25,052 bases of DNA from Perkinsus chesapeaki. Lineage: Eukaryota > Perkinsozoa > Perkinsida > Perkinsidae. Shown one piece after another: positions 8,601 through 17,615 of this stretch. Under the pieces are notes generated by a model, which had not been told where the DNA came from, searched no databases, and saw only the letters and a list, made by a program, of their open reading frames with translations. A program made the translations under genes and the position numbers. Location: positions 1 to 25,052 of the forward strand of contig JAAPAO010000262.1 in the NCBI GenBank assembly GCA_013115145.1. Direction: 5' to 3'. How positions within the stretch are numbered: the stretch's first letter is position 1; every line of letters starts with the position of its first letter.

Positions 8601-10866
8601 AACATTAACGCGTCTACCTTCGCCTGGAGCATGTCCACGTACCTGGACGGTGTAGCAGCAATCTCATCGCTAAGCCGGTATGCACATAAATACAGTGAAG
8701 GTAGTTTCATGATTTCCTATGAACAAGGGGGATCCTTCTTAAAGGAGCGTATTTATATCAGGCGATCGCAAAGGGTGACTCTGCCATATGACTGTAGCGG
8801 ATTCCAGACACGCTCCCTCAGACTGAGGGGGGGGCTCAGTCTTGATGTTATACGCCGCCGCCTTGGGATTCATCAACGTAAAGAGTACCGAATCGTTTCC
8901 TTATGCAACTAGAGTTGTGTTCAGACAAGTTGTGCAGCAACGACGTTCGTCAGCGTTGGCTTTACAACTTGACGGTCTTCTCCGTTCGGAAGTGCAGCAG
9001 TACGCGCCCCCATATCGACATAACAATAAACGTCCAACAAAGCAGTTAGAATTCCATCATACAGTACAGAGGCTTCAACTTACACCGTAGACTTCTCATT
9101 CAAAGTAGTGACCGAATCTGCCACCAACCGACACTCCATTATGAGATCCTCGTCTGTGAAACTACACAAGAGACATCCAAGGGCAGCCCGCACGATATCG
9201 TATCTCACCGTCCCTTCCCCATGATCTTCATCGGGCAGTTAACCGTTATAGTGATATCTTGATACGTATCCATCAACGGTGGTATGTACTTCCTATAAAG
9301 AGGGAGCGATGGGGAACCACTCACAGTGCCTACCTTCGGAGCAACACACATGCCGATGCCACCGACATCGTTTTAAGAATGAATTCCCAACCCTGCCAGG
9401 CAGCAAGATCGTCACACAGGTTCATGCGCTTCATGTACGGCCCTTCTCTACCATACAGGATAACCAACTCTATAGCGTAGATAGTCCTTACCGAAGAATG
9501 CTGAACCATTCATCCTCTTTATCATTCTCTACGATGACAAGTTTGTGTTCAGTCGCTAGAAACCTAATCAGCGTCCAATAACTGTAGGCCATTTGTGAAG
9601 TATCTCGGAGCTTGTTTCTCAGCATTTTACTGGGAGGAAAACTACAGTAAACGTCTCACATTCTCTATTGCCTAAGATCATTGTCCTTCAGCATGAGAAT
9701 CGCTGCTAGCTCACAAAGTATGGAACCTACCTGAGGTCCACTTCTCCCTCCTCAGAAACAAACTTGCCGTCGCCGATTTCAATAATACACTGCACACAGC
9801 GAGCAATCATAACTCAGCTGACCTAGCTGCCATCTACCTCGATGCCTTTATCGTCTATGAAACGGAACTCTCGATCTGTCGGCTTAATTTGCCGACATTT
9901 CCATGATTCTGCTTGGTAATCCTCTCGCATGAATACGTAATATCCTTCGACCTGTTTCTTAACACACCCACGGAACGGCTGGACTGGGACAAAGGGAAGT
10001 GTGGTCTAATGAAGATAGGAAGAGTTACATAGGGAATCCTGAGCGAAGTTACCTCTGAAGCACCTGCCGCTGCACCAAGGGAAAATTCCACTACTGGAAG
10101 GTATCTTAGTTTGTCTGATTTACACATGTAATGGGTTTGCCAGGCAATGATGAGGTGGCTTAAAAGGGAATGTCGACCATCGGATGCTATCGGGACCTAA
10201 GCTAGTACTTTTAAGACATATCGGAGTAAAGTACGGAAATGTTGAACTTCATCCACGCTGGAATGAAGGAAAAAGAACGAAGAGGCCGTAGCTCCAGGCG
10301 AGCAGGAAATGAGCGGCAACTTCTGTAGCTCAAGTTAGTACGAAACAGGCAAGTAGTAGCATGCCTCATTAAGTTAGTAAGAGCGACATAGACCTGACTA
10401 GGGGCGATCGAAAGCAGACCTTCTAGAGACCTATACAAGTGCAGTTCCATATGCCCAAGACAAAAGCCAGGAATTACGGGCTGAAGGAGGCACCAGACCA
10501 AAACCGTGGAATATACCTGGTCATCTTGCCAACCTCCATCTTGATGGCTCCCGAGGATTAATAGTAATGCCGAGTTGTTAGCTGGGTCCACCACAACCTG
10601 TCATAGGACGATGCGTTAGGAGTAGTAATTTCCAATTTTCGTGTGACCTTGTCAATCCACTCATAGTCTATTGTGCCACCGTTAATAGTTCCTTTCATAT
10701 TCATCTTTACCATGTAAAGGCAGCTTCGCCCAATACAGATGTAACACAGCTTAGGTTTACCGCCTCTTTTAGTCGTAACAACTTCAAAGTACCGTAGTGA
10801 TTCATCGTTTTTTGGATCAACTATGCGAGAAGCAAGTGCACTTAGAATGACTGGGTCGGTGGACAT
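5601..10866 (-). CDS. Large multi-exon protein, PH/GRAM-like N-terminus plus helical repeats (C12orf56-like, tentative)
   Basis: Starts at ATG 10866. Exons with matching splice phase: 10866-10648, 10597-? , ?-10053, 10005-9838, 9789-9731, 9629-9492, 9447-9334, 9292-9209, from 9161, then (after less certain exons) 8051-7921, 7876-7746, 7701-7556, 7510-7402, 7357-7190, from 6859, and a likely last exon ending TAA 5603-5601. The N-terminus has a beta-rich PH/GRAM-like pattern (YFEVVTTKRGGKPKLCYICI). Later parts are helical and ARM/HEAT-like (YWTLIRFLATEHKLVIVE, SRAASYLAHCVNGGLL, AGALLRALRKEKALVLRTEI). The segment CRLVADSVTTLN recalls the LVADS motif I remember from C12orf56; this assignment is inference from memory. 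An in-frame TAA at 9082-9080 is not resolved by any intron I can find. Exons in 10530-10060, 9080-8055 and 7190-6860 are only partly resolved, as is the 3' end. Function unknown. Confidence 0.7.
5857..5880. repeat. 24-bp perfect palindrome with GTTATAA reiteration
   Basis: AGTTATAAGTTA at 5857-5868 is followed directly by its exact reverse complement at 5869-5880, with no spacer. It falls in the 3' part of the large minus-strand gene, probably in its last intron, or at its stop if that intron is not spliced. Confidence 0.9.
6774..6804. repeat. GC-rich inverted repeat inside a coding exon
   Basis: CCGGCCCCATG (6774-6784) and CATGGGGCCGG (6794-6804) form an 11-bp perfect stem with a 9-nt loop. 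Both arms are within an exon of the large minus-strand gene, encoding the ADTGPMKAQHGAGMF stretch. It may be a chance result of GC-rich codons. Confidence 0.8.
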
Positions 10867-11124
10867 CTACATCAACAAAAACAAACTACACCAGGACGAC
10901 TCGTGCTGTACGAGTAAACTATCGAAAGAAGAGAGACGTTAAGGAAGGGTTTAACCGGGGTGCTCTTGCTTGTTCCTGGTTCATATAGACGAACACAAGG
11001 CGATAAGGGAGTCAATAAAAGCTTCTTCCTACTCAGTTGGCTCTCGCAAGAGCTCGCGGGAAATTCCGTCGCCGTCTTCTTAGAATCCTCATTTTGAAGA
11101 TGTATAACTCCGTCGTCACTCTGA

Positions 11125-11445
11125 GCAGGCTCTGAGGGTCGCACTGCCGCCTCGCTGTGCGAACAGATAGCAACGGTAAAAGTTTTATGCCCTGCGTATA
11201 TCACCATACCGGGAGGCGACGTACTTCGAGAGTCCATTGAGGGCTTCCGGGCTGTGGCCGGAATGGTTAACGTCTGGGGCTGTGTTGATGGGACTCATGT
11301 GGCTTGTGGAAAAGTACGTGTTTCGGTTGCGCATTGCGGAGGTCGAGTTTTCCAAGTTCGGCACTGTTTCCAATCCAAGGACATAATTCCGTGCAATCAC
11401 TTTAACACAGTAAACATCGCCCGGAAACTCAGCTCGGGCAGATAG
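11125..11445 (+). pseudogene. PIF/Harbinger-type transposase fragment
   Basis: Open frame of 106 residues with no convincing start, ending in TAG. Its order of motifs matches the start of the DDE nuclease domain of PIF/Harbinger transposases (DDE_Tnp_4): GRTAASLCEQIAT, then YITIPGG, then F-x-x-V-A-G-M, then VWGCVDGTHV. The Asp of GCVDGTHV corresponds to the first catalytic acidic residue. About 40 residues later DIIPCNHFNTVNIA resembles the Y-x-x-K-x-x-x-S-I-N-V segment of the family. The rest of the nuclease domain and the partner Myb-like protein are not seen. It sits between two divergently transcribed genes and is best read as a decayed insertion. Recognition is from family patterns only. 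Confidence 0.55.
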
Positions 11446-11508
11446 CCTGGAAAGGTCCCCTTTCCAAGCGGTTCCACTTCAATAGACGGGGGTTGGATAC
11501 CCAACCGA

Positions 11509-11552
11509 TGGAATTGGAACCCGGATTTTCCGACGTGGAATTGGAACCCGGA
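11509..11552. repeat. Two 17-bp direct repeats, period 27
   Basis: TGGAATTGGAACCCGGA occurs at 11509-11525 and identically at 11536-11552, with 10 bases between. The 27-nt period would keep a reading frame, and both strands are partly open here, but no protein family is recognised. Confidence 0.85.
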
Positions 11553-12287
11553 AGCGATGTTCACTTTAATCGGCCCCTGACCGCACCGCAAGCACTGACG
11601 CGGGATGAGGGCGTCAATCTTATCAGGAGCAGCGGGGAACCCAACCGGTTAACAAACCGTGCGCTGTGACAATGAAATCGTGCTGTTAAAGGCACTTGTG
11701 TGATCTCCCTGGCGCACAATTCTTTTCCTATTTCTATGCCATCTTCCGCGTCCATTTGTCTCCCCTTTGTTGTGTGCTAAGAGAATTCCGAGCTGGTAGC
11801 CGAGGCTGATGAAGCATGCAGCACTCGGCTATACAGGACAAGCTTTGGGAGAGGCCTCACGCTTAAATGACTAGGCGCTTACTGAAGGGGCGTGCTCCAC
11901 TGATGGACGTCGACGTGCAGTGCGAGAACACCAGCCGGGTAACCGCGATATAATGGATGACACGTCGCAATGACGACATAAGCGATGGTAATTCACCAGG
12001 AGCTAGCCATGAGCGTTTGAAAACAAGCAGTTACGACTCTAATAACGGCTCAACAATGAGTAAGGTTATGCATCGATGCTATATTGTGGCGCGCACAATC
12101 TGCGCCACGTGCAGTGCACGCCGTGCACATTTCAGCTTCGCCCGGCGAAGTTACTCCTGCCACAGGATCAGTGATATAAAGTCATGAGCGTTACGCCGGA
12201 ACCGTAGTCGTTACGATGTAGTCGCTGTACTGTACTGATCAACGTTGGAAAAAACTTCAAATGAAATGGGTTTCCCCGCCTGGTGGG

Positions 12288-12368
12288 GTGACGCTTTTTC
12301 CACCTGAAGTGACTGAAAACACAGACTGAAGTGGAGAAAGCGCCAGTCTCAGACTGAAGTCTTCAGTC
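12288..12368. promoter_or_regulatory. GACTGAAG repeat cluster with a 17-bp palindrome upstream of the P450
   Basis: CTGAAGTGACTGA, GACTGAAGTGGA and GACTGAAGTCTTCAGTC follow each other within about 70 bp. The last (12352-12368) is an exact inverted repeat of 8-bp arms around one base. An imperfect inverted repeat, CGCTTTTTCCAC against GTGGAGAAAGCG, also spans 12291-12342. The cluster ends about 170 bp before the P450 start codon, so a binding-site cluster is possible; a decayed MITE is an alternative. Confidence 0.4.
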
Positions 12369-12536
12369 CGATCGTTACGCCTTGTTATACCCGAGGCTAG
12401 TCCCTCTCCGCTGAGGCCACCATTATCAGAATCTCCGGCGTTGAGTTCTGGCGCACTCATCTATTGCGTACCGCCTACTTTGAACGCTCTGCTCTCTTCT
12501 GCAGTAGTAGGCTATCCTTGTGGTTGTGGTAGTTCT

Positions 12537-14615
12537 ATGGATATGAGTCTGGATTACACGGCCTTGAATTCTGGGCTCTCGAAGTTGACTGCCGCATTTC
12601 TGAAGAACAGCACTGCCTTGAAGATAGCCGGAGCCGCAGCGGCCTTTGGTGTTTGTTTAAAGCTTATACACAACTACACGAGGACTCCATTCCCGGGCCC
12701 CAATGTAGAGTACCTACTTCGGCAGGATCAACCAGATATACGAAGTTCGCGCTGATGCAGGTTATCTCTGTCCTTCGTCTACCATTCCTGAGCCCCGAAA
12801 AGCAGGTCGAGTGGTTAACAAATATTGCCAATTATTATGGGAAGATTTGCTCATTCAGGTGAGGCAAACAACTAAAGATCCTGACCCTCTCGGCGCTGAC
12901 ATACATCTCACGCTTGTCAGGCTCTTTGGTACCACCGTGGTCCTGGTGTCTGATATGAAGATCTTTCGTGAGATTACTAAGAAAAGGCCTAAGGCTTATA
13001 GCCGAGTACAAGTTCCCAACCTTCTGGGGCAAGTCAACGTTGTCTTTGCGGAGGGCGATGCTTGGAGAGTTCACAGAAAGATAGTCTCCCGCCCGCTCAT
13101 CGACAGCAATGTGGATATCCTGCTCCCCATGATTTGCTCTGTCGCTGATAAACTAGTAAGCCAAGTTGAGTGGCATTCCTGTCATTATTCGACATTTTTA
13201 GGTACAACACATACGCTCTCTGAGCAACTCAAACGGTGTTGTTAGCCGCTGGGCACCAGAGGAATACCTTCTGCACGCCGCATCAAAGATCGCATCTGCC
13301 TTTTACGTTGGAGAAGCCGATCCCGGGCAATCGAAAGGTACCGGGATATCGCGGAGAGTTGCGATAATCATTTCACCACTGTAAGTCGCGTATCCAACTT
13401 CAGACCTTTTGTTCACCGATGACTTCTAAAGGCGAGCTCTCTCGTTTATTCGGCGGGAGCTGGAACTTGGTATCAGTCCAATAGCTGTTATCATTTCGCA
13501 ATTCCCAGTACTTGCTAAGTTCCACCCAAAGCTTCGAAGGGTAAGCTGAGCTCACGGAGACAGCTCGCTTCGACTGCAATGCAGTATGGTACGGTACTAC
13601 TAGAAGCGTTCTTTCTCCATCAGCTTTTCGCGGACTGGGAAGGTCAGCATGGACTGAAAGCTTCATGGCAGAGCATTATCGAAAATAACCTCTCGAAGCA
13701 ATCCCAGAATTCCAGAACCCAATTGCCTAGTATCTTGGAGCACGCTGGCAAAGAATATGATATGGAGGAGTTAATGAGCACTTTACATATGTAATAGGTA
13801 CTTGCTTAATTGGGAATAATATCTCTGGAGTAGGGTCTCCAACCAGGGACTTGGGACCCGAATCAGGCAACCGCGTTTTGCCGTCTGAAACGCTATAGAC
13901 GGAGCTATCACAAAAATGTCAGGTTCCTGGGAGCTGGAAGCGACACTGTTGCCGGTAGCTTGGGCACCCTACTCAAGTACATGTGCCTCAATCCTGGCGT
14001 ACAAGATCGAGCTCGGGCTGAGGCACTCTCTTTAGATAGAGATCCAGAAACTACAGTGGAGCTTGATAAACTGATCTATTTACGCGCTTGTATACTCGAG
14101 AGTCTGAGAGTAGAGGGGGTGTCTATTGCTTTGACATCAGCTCGTTCTCAGCTCAACACACTTGGACCGGTGCTACCAGTGGCTGCACTCCGTGACTGCG
14201 AGATCGATGGCAGATCTATTCGTGCTGGAACGCGTATCATAATCATGTTCAAGAAACTTCAAGAAGATTCTTATGAAAATGGAGGTGAATTCCGGTAAGC
14301 TAATGAGAAGCTTCAACTGCTCATGTGCTCGCCCACTTTAGTCCAGAACGTTGGCTATCAGAAGATGGTAAAACGGTTGATCTTGAGAAAAGCCGTGAGT
14401 TCACTGGGTTCGGTTGCGGACCTAGAGCTTGCCCCGGAAGGCACTTGGCCATGAAGGAGCTGCTGATATATTTATCTAGGATCCTCCGCAACTTCAAAAA
14501 TATGAGGCTGGCGGAAGGTTCCACTGCAGAGAGCAAGTTCATCTCATTAGTCGTTATGCATCCCCAAGACCTTCGTATCACAATGGAGGTGGTATTCGCT
14601 TCGAATCAAGCATGA
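12537..14615 (+). CDS. Cytochrome P450 monooxygenase, complete, 8 exons, 546 residues
   Basis: Haem-thiolate monooxygenase, probably anchored to the ER membrane; substrate unknown. Exons 12537-12704, 12761-12858, 12921-13155, 13202-13380, 13432-13540, 13585-13790, 13923-14294 and 14342-14615 total 1641 nt with all junctions GT-AG and in phase. Introns are 56, 62, 46, 51, 44, 132 and 47 nt. An N-terminal hydrophobic segment (about residues 29-46) precedes the Pro-rich hinge TPFPGP. C-helix W137-x-x-x-R141 is present. The I-helix reads AGSDT (336-340), with D339 and T340 as the acid-Thr pair. The K-helix E391-S-L-R394 is intact. The PERW segment is at 457-460, and the haem loop FGCGPRACPG (479-488) has C486 as the haem ligand. 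The length is normal for eukaryotic P450s. The start is the first ATG in frame before the anchor. I cannot assign a CYP family. Confidence 0.93.
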
Positions 14616-14860
14616 TGGTGAACCTATATCTTTTCCGCCAGAATAACGTCATGTCGTCGTCCAGCATGTCTATGTATCCTTCCCTGTGAGTATCCTTCCC
14701 GTTGCTTCAGCACTTCGCACTTTGGCCATCATGGCGTCTCTTCACAATTGGTTTCGATCACGAAACAGAGATTTGTGTATCTCTGGGGTAGTTGGAGTAC
14801 CTTCCTTGGAATGGTGGCGCACACTGGATTATAAGAGGAAAGTGGTGTTCTGGGCCGGTA

Positions 14861-15804
14861 TGCGGATCCTGATCCATGCGTGATCCTGAGAAAAAGATCA
14901 CGAAAAAAGATCAACGCAATGATTTTCTGGCGGAACCAGATCTTTTAGCTCAGATCAATAGGTTGGGGATCACGTAGCAGGATCATAGATCATTCGGATG
15001 ATTTGTGGATCATGAAACCCACAATCCTGTCAGTTTGGAGTCAGGATCGTAGACCGTGGATCAATGACATATAACTGATGGATCATTGTCACCGCACAAA
15101 TTGCATGGATCACTCTGTCGGAGCGATGCCGAGTCGCTCCCTAGTAGTCCCTAATGGTAGCCTTCTGCTACAGCAGCTGTAGTGCAGCTAGTACTATAAA
15201 CTGATTGTGTAGTTGTGTGGCACAACTTGTCTCTCAAATTGAGGCTCTCAATTCATTTATCACCCTCATCGCCGATGACTCATCGGAGTCCAGTGGTAAT
15301 TTCGTCATTAGTGAAGGTTTATTACTAAACATTATTATCACCATCATTTAATCACTCATTGTAAATGCTAATTGTAGTCTACTTAGTAGCTTCTATCATG
15401 CAGCTAATAGTATTAGCCTAATACTACCTAAGCGGCTTAGGCTAAACCTTCACTAAAGACTATGCGGGCTAGAAACGTCGCCATAGGACAATTTCCACGA
15501 AATTTGATACATATCACCAACTTAGTGACAACTAAGTATTGCACCAGACGAATAGAGAGTTATTTTTTCGAGCGGACTTTATGGGCAAATGGATGGTATT
15601 CTGGTCCAATATTACAGAATCACCGTGGATTAGCACGTAAAGTGCCACTGATCCGCTGAGGGATCCTTGAGATGGATCAGGATTTTGATCCGATGGTTGA
15701 ACTGGATCAGAGGATGATCTGCCAAGGCAAAATGGATCACGGATCAAGCCCTTGAGGATTTCTCAGCCCCTTGATCTATGGATCACGGATCAAGTTATTT
15801 CGCA
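14861..15804. mobile_element. Probable non-autonomous DNA transposon with GATC-rich subterminal repeats
   Basis: The left 250 bp holds 15 GATC sites (14865 to 15108) and the right 140 bp holds 11 (15650 to 15788). About one per 256 bp is expected by chance, and the interior has none. Most sites are part of GGATCA or its complement. The ends read TA|TGCG...CGCA|TA at 14859-14864 and 15801-15806. This gives a short terminal inverted repeat (TGCG, with a similar TGATCC(x)GTGATCC block behind it) flanked by a possible TA target duplication. No transposase is recognised inside; a 65-residue plus-strand frame at 15462-15659 matches nothing I know. Subterminal motif arrays of this kind are typical binding sites for transposases supplied elsewhere. 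Exact ends are inference. Confidence 0.6.
15311..15453. mobile_element. MITE-like 143-bp element nested in the larger element
   Basis: TTAGTGAAGGTTTA (15308-15321) and its exact reverse complement TAAACCTTCACTAA (15443-15456) bound the segment. If the TA on each side is a target duplication, the element is 143 bp with the terminal repeat GTGAAGGTTTA. A smaller inverted repeat, TAGCCTAA/TTAGGCTA, lies within it near the right end. There is no coding capacity. Mariner-like MITEs have this structure, but the assignment is by form only. Confidence 0.55.
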
Positions 15805-15925
15805 TATCCCATAAGCCCGGAAGCTCAATCGTTGCAATTTCCAAAGGGCACTCCATTCCGAAAACCATTTGAAATCTCGAAAATGAGCACAACGCAAAGC
15901 AGCTAAAAATGAGGCATCTATTTCC
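15805..15925. other. Spacer between the transposon-like element and the minus-strand gene
   Basis: Short spacer right of the GATC-rich element. It may include the 3' UTR or a last exon of the minus-strand coiled-coil gene; nothing else is recognised. Confidence 0.4.
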
Positions 15926-16711
15926 TATGTGCTGAACCGTCGACGAGTCATTATATATTCGGGACTGACATTTCCTTCGTGGGCACCATCATTCTCTGCA
16001 GTTTCTTTAACCTTCCCAAACGCTGATTCCAGCGCAGTAATCGTCGCCGCGGCATCTTCCCTGAGGACCTCCCGACACTGCTTGCTGCTACTCGTGCTGC
16101 CCCCCCGTTCAGAGCAGAGCGTGCTGTCCCGAAACACAAAGTGAGTAGACTCAGATATATCAAACAGTGAAGTGTCGCCTGTCGCCCGACTTTTCCGCCC
16201 GCTCCCTCGAAACGGCGACCAGAAAGGCGATATGCATGAAGAGATATGATCGGCTTGAAAGGACTGCTTAGATTCTTTACAGTGCGGAGGATACCCTTTT
16301 ATAGGGGAAGGGCTCGGTCGACCTTTTGGCGCCCTAACAGAGCAGCCTCTCGTACAGCAGTCCGTCGCAAAATCTCACCGTTTCCTGGTCGCTGGTGTTG
16401 CTGGAGGTGGAGGGTGATTACACGGATATGATCGCCTGCTTTGCTTTCTACCCTTTACAGATGGCGACTCCTCCGCACCCTTGCCGCTGCCCAATATATT
16501 TCCCAACCTTCAAAAAATATCACTAACAGCGGAGCGAAGCACGTCACCCTTCTCTTATGTCCTTCAGTCTGACTATGTCCTCACTAAGATCGTCTCGAAG
16601 CTCAGCCTGACGCTCCTCCTCGTCTCGCTCCATGACAGTGCTCAGAGGTCTGTGCGCTGACCTCCTGTCCGCTATCGCTGCCGGCAAGGGTGAAAGTGCC
16701 ATCATCGGCAT
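15926..16711 (-). CDS. Acidic coiled-coil protein, multi-exon, unidentified
   Basis: The best exon runs from ATG 16711 to 16548 (54 codons plus two bases, donor GTGACG). Its end is strongly helical and charged (MERDEEERQAELRDDLSED, then IVRLKDIREG). A probable second exon after acceptor TTTTTTGAAG encodes LGNILGSGKGAEESPS before a GTAAAG donor. Further down, 16100-15926 carries VLREDAAATITALESAFGK, which also has coding character. The exons between 16440 and 16140 are unresolved. The DDLSEDIVRLKD pattern is reminiscent of the membrane-proximal helix of the SNARE USE1, but I find no transmembrane segment, so I do not assign it. It could be the 3' part of the gene whose 5' exons are at 17615-17043, because a competing frame just upstream (THDADDGTFTLAGSDSGQE) is also open. 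Confidence 0.5.
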
Positions 16712-17042
16712 CGTGCGTACTGACCGATACCTATAGTTCCCACATCACAAACATTATACCCATCAATAATCGAGCTTGATAATGACACATTGGTACAGTA
16801 TGCTGTGGAGCATACGTAGAGGTGTAAATTTGATACATCGTATTTCCTTATAAATGAAAATCGTTAATAATCTCCATCAGTGCATAGCAAGTGCACCGAA
16901 CTAGAGAACCAATCATTCCAATCATTCCACTCAACTCACAGGTCTTCAAAGCAAACTCCATCTGGAATCTTGCAAGCGCTGTATGCGATATAATATAGCC
17001 TTCCGTGGCACAGAAGTGATGAAGACAGTTCTCCCCCAAGAT

Positions 17043-17615
17043 TTACCCAAGCTCATGAGCCTGTCGTATCTTCTCCTTCACAGCGCCCCACAATACAGCT
17101 ATCGCTTCCCCTGTCTCTCCAGCTTCGACAAGGGGAGGAACGCCACTCCGGACACTCTCAGCGAGCGCCAGAATAAGCTGGGCCGATGAAACCGTTGAAA
17201 GACTCATGTCTCTGTCCAGTCTACCAGGGACCTAAATACAAATTGGTCCTTGTCTTCAATTTTGCTTAGGACGGCTTTCACCAACATGTGCACTGCTAAC
17301 AGCTACACAACAGCATCAGTAGTTCAATAGGTAAACATGCTTCCGAGCAAAGATCACAGTTCAGGGCTACCTCAGAAAGAATCCAAAACTTGATCACACC
17401 ACAGTGCTCGCCACCCTCACCTCTCCTCCACCACCACAGTGGCAGCCTTCGACGTGCCTCCTTAAGGCTTCATTTTCCATCGTTAACTCTCCTATTCGGG
17501 CGTGCAATCTATGGACGTCCTCATTGCTTAGTAAATGTGCTACAGTTGGTGTGCCATATAAATGACCAGTGGATCCACCACACCGACCATTTAGTGACGA
17601 TGAAGAAGATGACAT
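17043..17615 (-). CDS. Small two-exon (or 5'-exon) coiled-coil protein, unidentified
   Basis: ATG at 17615 opens MSSSSSSLNGRCGG. A leucine-zipper-like helix follows (VHRLHARIGELTMENEALRR) and then a Cys/Gly-rich patch (GCHCGGGGE). The donor GTGAGG follows 17421 and the acceptor TTTAG precedes 17231, giving a 189-nt intron in phase 0. Exon 2 continues with STVSSAQLILALAESVRSG, then GETGEAIAVLWGAVKEKIRQ, and reaches TAA at 17045-17043: 127 residues if it ends there. The TAA overlaps a possible donor (GG|GTAAAT). Splicing to an acceptor near 16960 would add FQMEFALKTCELS in frame, so the gene may extend towards 16711. No family recognised. Confidence 0.6.

Larger units (their letters stand above)
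11446..12536. other. Spacer upstream of the P450 gene with several small repeats
   Basis: No gene is supported with confidence. A minus-strand frame beginning with ATG at 11755 (MDAEDGIEIGKELCARE) looks coding-like for about 17 residues, but I could not connect it to further exons. The spacer also holds the 17-bp direct repeat at 11509-11552, a small GGAAAGG/CCTTTCC inverted repeat at 11450-11466 and the GACTGAAG cluster just upstream of the P450. Confidence 0.4.

Noticed and set aside
8820-8836. GC-rich inverted sequence CTCAGACTGAGGGGGGGGCTCAG as a terminator or quadruplex
   Set aside because: It falls in a probable exon of the large minus-strand gene and has a single G run, so neither reading is supported.
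12441-12536. Longer P450 N-terminus starting at 12441
   Set aside because: That frame begins with TTG, not ATG; the first ATG is at 12537, just ahead of the membrane anchor.
12740-12760. Apparent frameshift in the P450 just after the PFPGP hinge
   Set aside because: A 56-nt GT-AG intron (12705-12760) fully explains the frame change and gives a better P450 sequence.
13325-13431. Second apparent P450 frameshift: another frame at 13327-13380 reads AIERYRDIAESCDNHF, which looks P450-like
   Set aside because: Keeping the original frame and splicing the 51-nt intron 13381-13431 joins in phase to the next exon and leaves the whole gene open. The alternate frame would need two compensating indels. 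I keep the intact model but the resemblance is noted.
16548-16711. Assignment of the acidic coiled-coil exon to the SNARE USE1
   Set aside because: Only a short helix resembles it, and no C-terminal transmembrane segment was found.
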